This document shows, piece by piece, positions 35,444-47,334 of a stretch of DNA of 64,000 bases. The notes below the pieces were generated by a model that had not been told where the DNA came from, did not search any database, and was given only the letters and a program-made list of their open reading frames with translations. This stretch comes from Parelaphostrongylus tenuis (Eukaryota; Nematoda; Chromadorea; Rhabditida; Metastrongylidae), in assembly GCA_019055375.1 (NCBI GenBank), contig JAHQIW010000954.1:1-64000 (forward strand), written 5' to 3'. Both the position numbers and the translations under genes were made by a program. Within the stretch, counting starts at the first letter, position 1. Each line of letters starts with the position of its first letter.

Positions 35444-35841
35444 TCGAAAAGAAAGGTATCGCGCAAATATCAACTGTTTTTATGCATTCTTTACAAATTG
35501 TAGAAAACGGAAAGAGCGCTCATAAAATTGTTAGTGTAGTTGTCAACGGCAACGATGAAAAATGGTATGTTATACCTAGGAAATTGCCATTAGATTTCAA
35601 GGATAATGAGGCTTTTTACAAGTGCAATGCAATTCTGTGATGAAGCGTGCTTTTGATTATATTTTTTGGGTTGAACTTTCAAGACTCTAGCCCACCAAAG
35701 GCAATCAAAGCATTTGAATTTACAACGAAAAGTCATTTGCAACATTCACAACTCTCAAGACGGTTCAAAGTAACCCTTCAAAACATTGGCAAAACTTGCA
35801 ACTGTTTATTTTACGAGACCCAGTCTCATATGTTGTGGTGA
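35444..35841 (+). CDS. Two-exon gene fragment, unknown product
   Basis: Exon 35444-35636 (after AAAAATAG) reads VEKKGIAQISTVFMHSLQIV, then VVVNGNDEKWYVIPRKLPLD and FYKCNAI. The donor CT|GTGATG, a 64-nt intron and an ACTCTAG acceptor join in phase to exon 35701-35841 (PPKAIKAFEFTTKSHL .. CNCLFYETQSHMLW, TGA). Composition is strongly protein-like. The same frame continues upstream of the TAA at 35432-35434 for about 35 codons (FLYMYGVKGIGLMKGLEYVI), so the stop may be a disabling mutation in a formerly longer exon. Family not recognised. Confidence 0.5.
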
Positions 35842-36566
35842 TCCTAGCACTTCCCCCATTCGATTCATTATCTCGTACCCGCTATTAATAAAGATCTTCA
35901 GACGTGCGTGCGGATTCGACTGTCACTCAAGGACTTTTTCATCCTAATGAATGCTGTTGAATCTTGGTCGAGTTGATCCAAACATAGCACTACAGGAACA
36001 TTGCCACGAGATTAGATAGCCACTTAGCTTTATAAACTAGGAAGGGTCAGGATTGTTGATTCGAAAGAGGAAAGACTTTGTTTGTTCAGGAATGCGAGTC
36101 GAACCATAGACTACTCTGCTATTGTACCGCATCTCCAGCTATTGTGTTTCTGCGTCTCCTGAAGAATTTAGTAAGCGGTCAGCTTGGTGTCACTCTGGTT
36201 ATGTGTACTGCAGTCAAAAAAGCCTATTTATTTCGCTCTTCTCGAAAAACAAGAGCGGAACGCTCGAAAATTTGCTGTAACTTGGTATAGTATGATGAAG
36301 AAATGATAGTCAGTTATTGATTCTTTCCTATCTGTTGTATGCTTTCCTAAAAGCGAACTTTTTGGTTTTTTATGCAAAGCATTACGACTTGAAAAGTTAC
36401 TCGGCAAGTACAACTCTGTTCAAACGTATTTTCTTTCACTTACTATTTATCAAAATGCATGAATATTGATGTGGTTTTCTGAGCTTTCTTAACTGTGCTC
36501 TTGAGAAACTACAGCATCATTCCTTTGATGCTTAAGCCTACACTAGGTTGATAAATAAAGTTTATT

Positions 36567-36600
36567 CGGCTAACGTTTCGACTATTTCTTTCTCGAGGCT
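36567..36600 (-). ncRNA. Type B hammerhead relic
   Basis: Minus strand AGCCTCGAGAAAGAAATAG then GTCGAAACGTTAGCCG and AATAAA. The core has lost CUGANGA, while the 3' half is intact. A short frame just upstream (TKTEIDDKDERLWTIDW) is echoed upstream of other type B copies. Confidence 0.45.
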
Positions 36601-38547
36601 AATGATTCCAGTCGATTGTCCATAGTCGTTCGTCCTTGTCGTCGATCTCCGTCTTGGTTGCCGTTCGAGTCAAAAGAAGCTCATTCGGCAATGTCCTTAT
36701 ATACAAGATGATTCGCATGACTACCTGTTGATAGTGATAACACACTTGTTTTCTGCTGCCGCAGAGTATATAATGAGCCGAGTTCAACTTCGATATTTTC
36801 AATCAAGGATATTTTCTTGAATGATTGAGCTTACACGAAGTTGAAAAGGATATCTGACACTGTTCTCGTCTTTCAATAATGTAGTTAGAAAACTCTTCAA
36901 GCTCACTTTTTCCTTGCAAAATTCAACTAAACTCCACAAAATTCATAATATTCCACTCCAAGAAGAGAAAAAGTTCGCACAATTCCAAGGAGGCAACATT
37001 TTTGTTTGAGGAATCGTATATTTTTGAGGTGCGAGACAAATGCGTTTATGGAGAATGATTACGGCCTTCCTCTTGTCGAGAATGTTGTCGGGAAAAAGAT
37101 GTTGTTCGCCCTCCAGCCCGAAGTTGTTATCTCTTTGGCCAGTTCGCAATTGTTCGTTCTTTCCGGTGTTTTTTTTCCTGTCCACCACTTTCATCAGTGC
37201 ATTTTGTTGAGGTGTTGGTCGATGGCGGCCGCCATTGTCCTGGCTGCTGTTGTTTACTGCCGGCGAGCATGTGCATGTCCGTCGCACTTCTTATCCTATT
37301 CACCCTCGTCTTACTTATGCTTCTATCGCACTTTTCAAGAATATCGTTTTTTGGCACGAATCCAGCGGCCATGTAAAATATCACTATTAGACTTTGCTGC
37401 TATCTCCTCAGTATGCTGGTGTGCAGGATGATTAATTACTCAATACCAGGTTTATAGACGTATCTACATTCTACCTAAACGACTTTTCCGAGATTACCCC
37501 CAAAAAAGTCCATGCTTTCTGTGAACTTTAGTCATTTTTCTTTGGAAATTGCTTGCATATGATGTTTTTTCAAACTGGTGCGTAAAGCGGTGCTGTCAGA
37601 GATATTATTGAGAAAAGTAACACACGCGTGCTCGCAGGTTCTAATCAGACTTGGATGAACGTAGCCTTCTTTACTTTAGCGGTCAAAAATCTCGTAGCCG
37701 ATCTGTTAAAAAATTTACTTCGAGTCATAAAAAGTCTGGTAGCTTTGGTAAATTCCTTGTGCCAATCGAAAAGGTAAATCTAAAATCAAGGTAGAATCAG
37801 CTCGAGTAGCACGATTCGGTGATTTTTTCACAAAGTCAGTAAGATTAACTTGGATTATCGAACTCGTGAAGATATGGATTTTGTGAAATTCCAAGTATAT
37901 TATTTCAAGTAACTAGAGTGCGTAGGATCTCGATTTGGCTGAGATATGCTTTTCTTAAGTTGGAAAGATGAACTATCTTCAGACAGATCCGTAGAAATCA
38001 ATGCATTCTCTTTGTAATGTGTCTAAGAGAAAGGCACTCACAGTTTGATCTGAGTTACGAAAGATTTACAATCGGACCCCTGTGGCTGCCCGTACTTGAA
38101 CTGCGATACTTCCAGAATATTTTCTGTAAGCGGAAAATTTATTGGATCTCATTTTAGCAGAATTTCAAATCATTGGTCACAATAATTTCTTGTCATCAAT
38201 TTTGTAACAAATTTATGCTAGTGGAGTAGGTCTTCAAGTTATGCTTCATAATTTCAATGTTTGATGTATTTCAACAAAGTAAACTCTAAATAACTAAAAT
38301 GTTAGACGAGAAAACATCTCCACTGTAGTTCAAAAATCTGACGGGATGAGTGTAGTCGCTAAAGTTCTTCGTAAGCTCAGCTCAACAGTCGACTACGACC
38401 ACCTCAAGGTTGGAAATGAACATCTAGAAGCAATAAAAGAGGGGTGGTAGAAGCGTTTCAGCGCCAATCAATCAGCTATCGTTCTCCAATGAAGAAATCC
38501 TTGCTGACATATCCTCATGATGAATCATTAGGTGCGGAAAGTTCAAC

Positions 38548-38817
38548 TCAAGGCCGAACCGTGTAGTTTGTAGTGAATTCCGCTATTGGGAAATAAAAAT
38601 TATTTGTATCTATAGGTTTTGTCCACAAAATACAAGTTCACTTTTTCCCACAAGAGAGAATCATGATTTTCTAGACTTCGCGACACGTATTTACCTCCCT
38701 TTTTCACTTCAAGATCCGTATACTTATTGCAAAAGTAATATGATAAGCGTGTATCGTTTAACAGAACACTGACCTGTTCTCTAATGTACTGCTTGCGTGT
38801 GCTTGCAGGGACGGCGT
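38548..38817 (-). CDS. Last three exons of a small spliced gene
   Basis: Exon 38817-38774 (after TTTTCTACGCAG; AVPASTRKQYIREQ; donor CAG|GTCAGT), exon 38722-38695 (after TTTTGCAATAAG; YTDLEVKKG; donor GTAAAT) and exon 38582-38548 (after TTTATTTCCCAATAG; EFTTNYTVRP, TGA) join in one frame through introns of 51 and 112 nt. Three consecutive good junctions in phase make this one of the better models despite only about 36 codons. Upstream exons not found; function unknown. Confidence 0.5.
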
Positions 38818-39054
38818 CTGCGTAGAAAATATGGAAAGTCGACATATTTTCTCCATACTTATAAAAATTACAACTCCAAAGGTCCTTTGTAAAGACTACT
38901 TATCGTTATGGAAAAAGGAGCCACTTCTACAAATCAGCGTAGCATTAACCTATTTAACCACTATATGCTTGAAAGAATTGATACTTGGTTTTCAAAGACT
39001 AGCTTTTTTATGATCGTGTTGAGCGCACAGAACAATGGAATACTATATTCATCT

Positions 39055-39057
<3 letters not shown>

Positions 39058-39090
<33 letters not shown>
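39058..39090. repeat. (TA)n microsatellite
   Basis: Perfect TATATA run; surrounding DNA 38.9-40.1 kb shows no feature I can support. Confidence 0.95.
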
Positions 39091-39092
<2 letters not shown>

Positions 39093-40371
39093 ATTGATCT
39101 TGATAATTTGTTATCATACGAATTAAACGAAGAGCAAAGAGATCGTCGTTACAGAGTCTCCTCTGCCTTTTTTGGCGCCACAAAAACCACTCACTTCTTG
39201 GTCGCGACGTGCTTTGCGATGAAAAATAGATCCAACATAACAACGGGGTGATGTTTAACCTAGTTGTTAGACCGATGTGGAGTGCTTTAATAATTACATT
39301 TGTACGAAAATACGGTTATATAACTGTTCGGGATATGTAGCCAAAATAGTTCACCATAACTTACTGAATTCTAATCAAACAGCAGGAAGTACTGGCGTGA
39401 AATTGGCTATTTGACCTGTATATACAACATTGATCGACATGAGCGACTCAGTTACAATGAAAGCATTGCTCATATGCATCTTACATAGTCAATGTTGTTG
39501 AAGTTAAACGAATTTGATTACGAAATTGACTTTATAGAGAGTGTCCAATTTACATTGCAACAACCTCACCGCTGCGGAAATGTCTTGGATGAATGCGTAG
39601 CTCTAATAACTTCAAAGTTCTGAGGCATCGGAAAAACTGGACTTGTCTCTTCATGGCAAAATTGTGTACATTTACTATTGCCTTTTTGACTATTAGTGTT
39701 AGGTGAAATTATAGTTTGATTATCTTTCCATTACCAATCAATTCTCGATGTGAAAGTGTTGAAACCAAACCAAGGTTTCATTCATATTGCTCGTTTATCA
39801 AAAACAACTTTTTGAATACATAGCCTTGGCCATAAGAGAATCAATGAATTACGCATTGAAACAAGATCGTTGAAAAAGTACTTCCAAAAAATTCTACTGA
39901 AGCAACGAAAATGATTAATTGGCTTGGAAATTTCACGAGATGAATGACTCATCTGCATTACTAACCGTACACTCCGATAAAGATTGCAGTTTACTACATT
40001 AATTTTTTGGTCAAGTATCCTTTTCCTTGTGGTGCCGAGGTCGCCGTACTATGGCTTCTGCGAGTTGTCACCATATGCAGTCCATCCGTTCTGCATCGAA
40101 AGAGAGGTTCGTTTTTATGTGACTAGGTTGGGTCGGGACGGTGGTGATTCTTGGCATTGATTTTCTCTAATTATAGGAAAAAATTAATCCAGCTTCACTG
40201 TTTCGCTGAAATAAAATTTAGTTACAACGCTCATTGGATATTTTCGTTTCTTCCTAAAATCCTTGCAAGAGGTACGATGATGATATCCAGCTGTAGAACT
40301 AACGACAAAATGCAGAAGTGCCCGTTATGTTTAGAAATAACCGATGAAAAGCCTAATAAATCAACGATAAC

Positions 40372-40575
40372 GCGTTGTAGCGTAGAAAGAGTGGTGTCAA
40401 GGTGTCAAAACACGAGTCAGTAGTGCAACGGTTCAGCACGCGCCCTGGATAGGGTTAAATCTGGGTACGAATCCCAGCTGACGCAAATTTTTTGAACACT
40501 ACTCTACATAATTGAGTTTATTGTAACATTATACCACCGCAATAGGCAATCAAATAAGATGAATTTCTATCAAAT
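40372..40575 (+). repeat. SINE family 1, well preserved
   Basis: Leader CGTTGTAGCGTAGAAAGAGTG, tRNA-like head with a perfect acceptor-like stem (GAGTCAG..CTGACGC region), a 4-bp D stem GTGC/GCAC, a T arm CTGGG-TACGAAT-CCCAG, a linker ACACTACTCTACAT and the tail CATTATACCACCGC..AATAAG. The anticodon arm is not tRNA-like, so it is not a tRNA gene. Confidence 0.75.
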
Positions 40576-41441
40576 CAATTCAATATCGCATATCTGAATA
40601 TCTGAATTTTTCAAGTGGTGTGTTGAAAATTCCATGTCTATTCGAGCATATTTTCCAGATTTCCAAGCTTCGAAACACTTTCAGCAGATGAGTTTTTCTG
40701 TTCTTCTAAGTGCTAAAAATTTCTTTCTACCGCCGAAAAGCTAGAATTACAATGGAGAAGAGAACTTGTTGAAGCTCGCACCAAAAGCAAACCTACTTAT
40801 GGAATTTTTTGATTTTGTAAATATGGGAGCATTTAGTGGGAATCTTCGTTGATGATGTGTTTTGTATAATTCCATTCTTGCCTATTCCTATTGTTTCCCA
40901 TCAGTTTGCCATATGTTGTGGAATATAAGTCACGCAATCAACAATTCGAGTCTTTCAAGATGATGCAGTGGTCATATATGATTGATTCTCATCACTTTTC
41001 ATGGACGCGTGTCGAATTTTGCAATGAATGATCGAATACATTGCTAAAGTCTTCAATATTTAAGGTCCTAACAATTATTTGTGCTGTAAATTTTTCCAAA
41101 AATCTTATCCTTCAAAAAACCGAAAGGATAGCCAATTAAAGTCTTGTTTTCAGTGTTTGTTCAACATTGGGTTAATTCATGTGTTGTCACATAGTGCAGT
41201 TTTCAACTAATGCACATATCTAATTTTATCTTCTTTCAAATGCTTACCAGACCTCACAAAGGCTCAAGATATTTTACGTGATTATGAGATTATAATTGTT
41301 TTTGAGCGAAGTTATAAAAGCAGTTGAATGAAGAGGTAAGCCGCGAGCCCGACTTTTGGTCACTGAAGTGCCGCATTTGTTATTCAGCGTTGATTCCTCT
41401 ATAAAGTAGGTGTATCCCCAAGGGATCAGCTGAACCAAAAG

Positions 41442-41482
41442 GCTACTGATGAGCCTGTAAGGGCGAAAAGGGTCCGTCTAGT
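41442..41482 (+). ncRNA. Hammerhead ribozyme motif, type A (best preserved)
   Basis: Stem I GCTA/TAGT; core CTGATGA (41446-41452); stem II GCCT-GTAA-GGGC with a GNRA loop; GAA (41465-41467); a short stem III with A at 15.1 and U at 16.1; the expected cleavage lies after C at 41478 in GTC|TAG. All invariant core positions are present. Stem III carries a mismatch, probably from a small deletion. Type I topology, as in Penelope-associated hammerheads. Confidence 0.65.
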
Positions 41483-41869
41483 AGTGTATAAGTGCTTTAT
41501 CAAATCTCACAAAAAGTACAGAACATGTTTTGTGCCTTACTCTTTTTGTTGTTTTCTGTCTACTTTACTCACTAGTTCGAACTGATGCTTTCCTTCTAAT
41601 GCGTCCCACGAATGTCGTTCTAGACAAAAATTATGAAGCCAACAATATCTATAATGGCTGAAAGTTGTCAATTGAATGCGAAGAGCTACTGGAATGCCTC
41701 CAGGGAGCAATCACTTACACGATAAAAATGACTAGTTTCAACAATTCGAGACCGAAAACATTGTGCTATGGTTGCTTGTGTGAAGATTAATACTCTTGAT
41801 TTCTAGTTAAATAGATTCTTCAGATGAAAGGAGGTGATTTGCAAGCCTACGAAAGACATCGTTTAGTTA

Positions 41870-44620
41870 CATAGTGGTGAACGGAGTGAGGATGAGGATG
41901 TCTAAAGGTGGATTGAAAAAAACCGCGCTCTCTGGTGGAGCAGCGGGCCTTGTAAATCTGTATTCGCAATCAAGTGATTAGAAGTTTGGATGGTGGTTAC
42001 GGGGTTGTGTGTCCACCAAATATGCTCAAGATCTAGAGAGCGACCCTAAGAAGCTGGCAAGCTAAATTCAAGGTATATCTAACACAGTTGCGGAACCACC
42101 TATCGCAGCAAAGGGATCTTGTACGAAAAATGTGGGTGCTTTGCGTCCCTCAAACCTCCGGGCTTAGCAGTGAGCAGTTTAAGGGAGGGGAATGACGTAT
42201 AGGAATTTTACTGATGTACCAATCATTACTGTGATTTATGTGACAGCTGACTAGTGACGATTGTACCCAAAGCACACGTACACTTGCATACGAAACCTCT
42301 TTATCAGATATATTAATGCAAGCAAGAAAGCTGAGGCACTACATTATCGGCTGGTCTGAGATGAGATGATGCCACCTACCACGCTGTCTGCGACACCGGA
42401 GAAGAGCTGTTTCAACTAACTTACACTAACATGCGATTATAGAGGTGTCAGCGGTATTGACGTTCTTGTCAAATGACGTTAGACCACGAACATCGATTCA
42501 CTCGGGTAACTGCACGACTCGGATTGGACGATTGCAGCTGAAATGATGAGGATCGCTTTCTGCTTCAACCGTCATCGTTGTTCACGGACAAGCGTCAAGA
42601 CATGACAAAGGCGAAGTGAAACATCACATATGGACCTGGAAGAGTCTTTCAAGGGGATCATCCACTCTTCAAGGCCATCGTTAGAGAATTAAGAACGCCT
42701 GAAAAAACGTCACATTGTAGTCTACGAGCCGAAATGGAATGGACAGGGTGGGATGGTATCTGAGTTTATCATGACGACCCGAACCGCCCATAGTAATTCA
42801 CAATTCAAAAAGCCTCATTCTCAGCGGTGAATGTGAATATTTCCAAATGCAAAGTATTATGTCGCAATAGACATCTTGGTAAATCGAAGGTTCTCCCTAA
42901 ACGATCTTGCTGCTGTTCCAAAATTCTACACGAAACCAGACCCCTTCTCGACAGAATCTATCAATTTTTTGCAATAGGAGAGAAAGGCCGCCAATTTCAA
43001 ATAACCAAATACAAAAGTATATACATATATATATATGTATATATATATGTTATATATATGTATATATATATATATATATATCACTAGTTGGCCCTTAGAA
43101 AGATACCGCCACTGGCAACATCGACGAATAATACAACCGCCACATCCAGTATTTTCGCGCTAACGATGTAAAAGCCCAGATCGGAAGTCACAAAGAGACG
43201 CTTGTTTCCAGAATTACACGAGTTGATATGCAAGCTCTTAAGGAGCCAAGAACAGTAGTATGGCCGAAGATGCAGCCAACCGAAGCTCCGCTAAAGTAAT
43301 AAAGAGAATTCTACTACAAGGTCCTGACGGAGCAGCCACAGGTTTCAAAAAGACAATGGAAAAAATTCACGATTACTACTCTTTAAAAGCCACAGCCCTC
43401 TTACCGCCACAGGAGATAAAAGAGCATGGGTTTGTCGTATCACCCATTCTCTCATCCGATATCTGACACGAAATTTGGAGAACGGAGCCACATTAGGTCC
43501 AGACAGGATAGGCTGGAGCAAATGAAAAACTTTCCGTCATTTCTCATCAACGCACTAGCCCGAATCTCCCCTCATTAACTGTTGCATTGCAAGATTTGCC
43601 ATCATGGGAAATTCAGCATGACCGTATTATTGTTCGTAAAGAGAGATCCTCACGAGATTGGCAAATATTGCTCAATGCTTGTTGTCCACCGTTTATAAAC
43701 GCCTCTCTCATCTGAACTTGAGCAGCATTGACAGAACGCTGGACGAAGGAAGTCATGCGAACAAGGAGATTTTCGAAAAAGATTTAGTACCATAGATCAC
43801 ATCCACGCGATCAAAAAACTCAATGAGCTTTCACGAAAAAACAAGAGACCGTTCTGTTCCACTTCCATCGAGTTCAATAAAGCCTTTGATTCAGTCGAAA
43901 CGGAAGCGGTCATGGAGGCTCTGGACAGTCAGAGCGACCCTACTCCGCGCATAACGATTCTTCGTGAGAGATATCAAGATTTCACAGCAAAAATTTTGTC
44001 ATCCTATAACGATTTTAGTATCGACATAAGAAGAGGGGTTCGACAAGGCGATACATTCGCGCCAAGACTATTTACTGCCACCCTCCAAAGTGCCATGCGG
44101 ACACCAGAAGGGGACAAAACGGGAGTGAAAATCGATGGTGAACAATCAAACCATCGCCGCTTCTTTAGTGATATCGTCCTTGTAACACAAGGATCACTTA
44201 GGCGCAATGAGTGTTGACCGATTTCGAGAACGCCTTGTGGAATGATTGGTCTCCGACTAAATGTAACGAAGACGATGTTTATGAGGATCCGATGGGTTTT
44301 GAATGCCCCATTCACGCTTAACGAAACGAATACTTCAAATGTTTCAATTATGTCTACTCATGTCGTAAAGTAAACATGAAAGACACCTAGCTCCAGAGTT
44401 GAGCAGGAGGAAACGAGCAAATCGCAGGGCGTTTAAGACTATCAAGGACTTAGTGAAGAGGACGAAAGAACATCTGACTCCGTGTCCAACTTTTCGACTC
44501 GAGGATTATCCCTGCCATAATATATGCAGTAAAAATCTGGTCTTTCGCGTAAGCAGGATGAAAGATCACTTGACGTTATGATATAGTAGGCAACTATACA
44601 TGAAGTATGAAAGGTTTTGA
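41870..44620 (+). mobile_element. RTE-type non-LTR retrotransposon, near full length, dead
   Basis: From about 42250 the endonuclease domain reads in shifted frames (NARTLAYETSL, LMQARKLRHY, GLSEMR, RHRRRAVS; later EFIMTTRTAHSNSQFKKPHS and AAVPKFYTKPDP). The linker follows (GNIDE.YNR, AAVIKRILL region), then RT: GPDRIGWSK, KRDPHEIGKYCSMLVVHRL, EFNKAFDSVETEAVMEAL, the RRGVRQGDTFAPRLFTATL motif, F(S)DIVLVTQG in place of FADDIVLIT, and the C-terminal SRRKRANRRAFKTIKDL. Many stops and frameshifts. 41870-42245 probably is the 5' UTR (inference). A (TA)n tract interrupts the EN-RT linker at 43018-43081. Confidence 0.9.
43018..43081. repeat. (TA)n microsatellite inside the RTE
   Basis: TATATA/ATATGTATA runs located between the recognisable endonuclease and RT parts of the element. 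Confidence 0.95.
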
Positions 44621-44999
44621 GGGCCTGAGTCTCATTGTAAGAGGAATTGCCGCAACCGTCTAGAAAAGAACCTATTGCGTTTGCTCCGTCGCAGAAGTGA
44701 AAGCTCCGCTCACAATGTTATGGAGGACATGATAGCAGTCGCATGTATGGTAAGGCAAGACTGAAACGGCAGCTGCACTTAGGCAAGGCGATAAGGCTAT
44801 GGTAAGACTGTTCATGACGTGAACGACTCGAAAGAATGCGTGTCTTAGCGGTAACAGGCGTCGCAACGGATGCTACGCTCACTGCGTACCGGCCTTTCCG
44901 CACGTGTCCCATTCGCTCATTTGGTTGATTACCAGTCGTTGCCGCCTAGATGACTCTTGTTATTGACCGTCCAATGTATGATAGAGAGGTATCAACGAA

Positions 45000-45425
45000 T
45001 CCATAGGACTGTTGCCGCATTCCATGGTCGGAAAATTATGCTCTCGGTTTCTGAGATTGCAGGGCATGCCGTTTTGGGAATTGCTTGACAAGCAGAAAAT
45101 TAGTGCCGACATTTACAAAGAACAGCTCAGCACCTTGGTCGCAGCAGTGCGAGAGATGAAAGTCCACTCGCCACATTTGGAAAAGCCGGATTGGACCGCG
45201 ATACCACATCCATGTATAGATTTGGCATCGCTCCATCGGACTATCATCTTTTCCGCTCCCCAGCGCGGCATTTGCTCGAGAAAAAATTCAAGGACTGTAG
45301 CTAGCTCAAAAATGGACTTCACCGCTTCCTGTAATCACCAGCCTCACTTTTTGTAGGAGAAATATATCCGTTCATCGCCTTGCAGGTAGTTAGATATCAA
45401 TGTTTATGGAAATGACCAAACTGTT
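45000..45425 (+). mobile_element. mariner transposase 3' relic
   Basis: Reads GRKIMLSVS, ADIYKEQLSTLVAAVREM, HLEKPDWTAIPHP, then in another frame DYHLFRSPARHLLEKKFKD and the C-terminal end. Order and motifs match the catalytic half of mariner transposases. The block containing the central catalytic Asp (present in the copy at 49.1-49.3 kb) is deleted here. Confidence 0.75.
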
Positions 45426-45663
45426 GATTGATCATTTTTTCATTAGACAAAAGCTGAATTAACAAAAGTATTGAAAGGCGAAAGAATTTCGAGGTAATTC
45501 AATGAAAGGAAGCTTTACTGGTGCTCGCTCTGATCATCCGACTCAGGCGGGACGGCAGGTAATACAGGTGATCCATTTAGTAGAGTATTTACTTCAGAAT
45601 AAAGATTTTATTGCTTTTCAAACTTGAATGATATGTTAAATTACAAGCAAGTGATCATATTGT

Positions 45664-45972
45664 CTACATAATGCAGCCATGCGGAAAGCCAAGTGTTCTT
45701 TTTCTTTCAAATTGTTCGTTAGTTCGTTGAGCCCGCCTGAAGCTCTTTAATGCCACTTCAAAGAAAAAAGCGCTCATACTGACCCACGGCATTTTCGAAG
45801 CGAAATGAACGAAAGGAAAGAATTCTTGTTCTCTACTAAATCTGCAGAGTTTGAAGTTGATTCTTTCGTTGTGATTTTGATGCTGTTCAAATATAAAAAT
45901 AAAGCAAATGAATGGTGGAGCTTTATCTTGAGAGCTTAACTCAGTTTGCAATCTTTTAAAGATATAGCCCAT
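45664..45972 (-). CDS. Open frame of 102 codons, unknown
   Basis: ATG at 45972 opens a stop-free frame to 45664: QTELSSQDKAPPFICFIFIF, RFSREQEFFPFVHF, then a basic end (KSFRRAQRTNEQFERKRTL). Long for this base composition, but no splice or family evidence, and it follows a mariner relic. Could be a chance ORF. Confidence 0.28.
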   Translation of the reverse strand: MGYIFKRLQTELSSQDKAPPFICFIFIFEQHQNHNERINFKLCRFSREQEFFPFVHFASKMPWVSMSAFFFEVALKSFRRAQRTNEQFERKRTLGFPHGCIM

Positions 45973-46180
45973 TCTAGCTTCATTCTCATCATCACATTTC
46001 GGCGTGGCAACTTTTTCATGGTAACCTCAACAAGGTTACTTTGAGTATTTCCCAAACTTATGAAGTTACGATATTCCTGGTAATGACTGAAATTTTCTCA
46101 TTTATTAGGAGCTATCTTCTTTCCACGTCATATTGAGCTAAATGTGTTAGTGATGATGTAGTGATTAGAAGAATCTTCAT

Positions 46181-46363
46181 ATGATGGATAACTGTGAAGC
46201 GTGTATCTCGTCTCTGTTGTTTACACATAAAGAACATGATATCCTGAACTCAGAACTATCTTTAGAACAATCTTTTCGTAGGCGTTTTGGAGACTGTTCG
46301 AAATCTCATACTGTCTCTACTCCATCGGAATTGCATTATGATATCGAGACATCCGTCTTATAG
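46181..46363 (+). CDS. Candidate small ORF or exon
   Basis: ATGATG then DNCEACISSLLFTHKEHD, SLEQSFRRRFGDCSKS and HYDIETSVL to TAG. Polar, balanced composition. No splice sites needed; function unknown. Confidence 0.3.
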   Translation: MMDNCEACISSLLFTHKEHDILNSELSLEQSFRRRFGDCSKSHTVSTPSELHYDIETSVL

Positions 46364-46896
46364 TGTTAAGCGGATGAAATATAGAGGCATGAACGTTTGT
46401 CATTAACCAGTCCCTTAAGATTTATCCGACTTCATCAAGCAATGTGGAGGTGACTGATTGAATGCATATTTGGTCAAAAAGCCTTGGTTAGTACTAGACA
46501 TTGTACTGCTCAGTATCAAAGAGTGCCTTTTGTCACTCCCTATGCACACTAGCTGTCCTTGTTTTGCTGAATCCTTAACTATCTCATGATTTGTATAGTT
46601 AAATTTTTGCTAACTAAGCCCCTATAGGTATTAAATAAATAAAGAATTTGGCTATACAATGACCCATTTTAACGATCAACAGCAGCGTATAGCTCCTCTA
46701 AGCCCACCTCTCTTAGTGAACGAGATTATAATCCATGCCACTGCTAATCGGTTTTCTACATAACAACAACCCGGCAAAACTTTGTATTCGGAAATCGATT
46801 CCGACTCTCTCTTTCCATACTTACCTGAGCTTTATTCTTCTATGTATGTTGCTACTAAGAAGATTTTTATGAGTTCCTGTGCATTATAAGGCATAG

Positions 46897-47122
46897 ACTC
46901 TCGCTCAAATTGCTGAGCGGGCATTTTTTCTCTTACATTGATATGCACAATCTAAACATACGATATGAACCAGAAGAAATTGCATCGAGAATTTTTTACG
47001 AGATGATAAGCTTAATAAGCGAAATCGCGAAAACTGATCGTAGACCTAATATTTCACTTGCACAGGCCAGTAGTTACGGACCGTCAGCTCTAAGATGGAC
47101 TTCAAAGAGTTTTACCTTGTGA
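46897..47122 (+). CDS. Candidate terminal exon, unknown
   Basis: After AAGGCATAG the frame runs 75 codons to TGA: FFSYIDMHNLNIRYEPEEIA, FYEMISLISEIAKTDRRPN, SYGPSALRWTSKSFTL. Strongly protein-like; an ATG at 46943 is also possible. No family recognised. Confidence 0.4.
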
Positions 47123-47293
47123 TAAAAATTCCCACAAATTTTGCAGTCTTACAACTACACTTAAGGACGACACTGTAGCAGATACATGCGTAGCTATATT
47201 TATCTTATGTAAAATCTATATATTAATATATGAAAATCGAGAAAACTTATCTTGATTAGTTGACGCGAGGCTGGTATAGTAATCGTAGTAATT

Positions 47294-47332
47294 CGGCTGA
47301 GGTTTCGGCGACCCGCCTTTTTCAGAGTCTGG
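47294..47332 (-). ncRNA. Type B hammerhead relic downstream of a Penelope frame
   Basis: Minus strand: CTGAAAA (mutated CUGANGA), stem II GGCG-GGT-CGCC (4 bp), GAAAC, then AGCCGAAT, the 3' stem I strand common to all type B copies. It follows the GIY-YIG frame on the same strand, linking type B hammerheads to Penelope-like elements. Confidence 0.55.
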
Positions 47333-47334
47333 CT

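Noticed and set aside
36943..37431. Overlapping long ORFs on both strands (141 and 114 codons)
   Set aside because: Open on both strands in a locally GC-richer stretch; no motif, splice signal or known family. Left out as probable chance frames.
40395..40490. Free-standing tRNA gene
   Set aside because: Acceptor- and T-like stems exist, but the anticodon arm is irregular and the sequence continues into the SINE tail shared by many copies.
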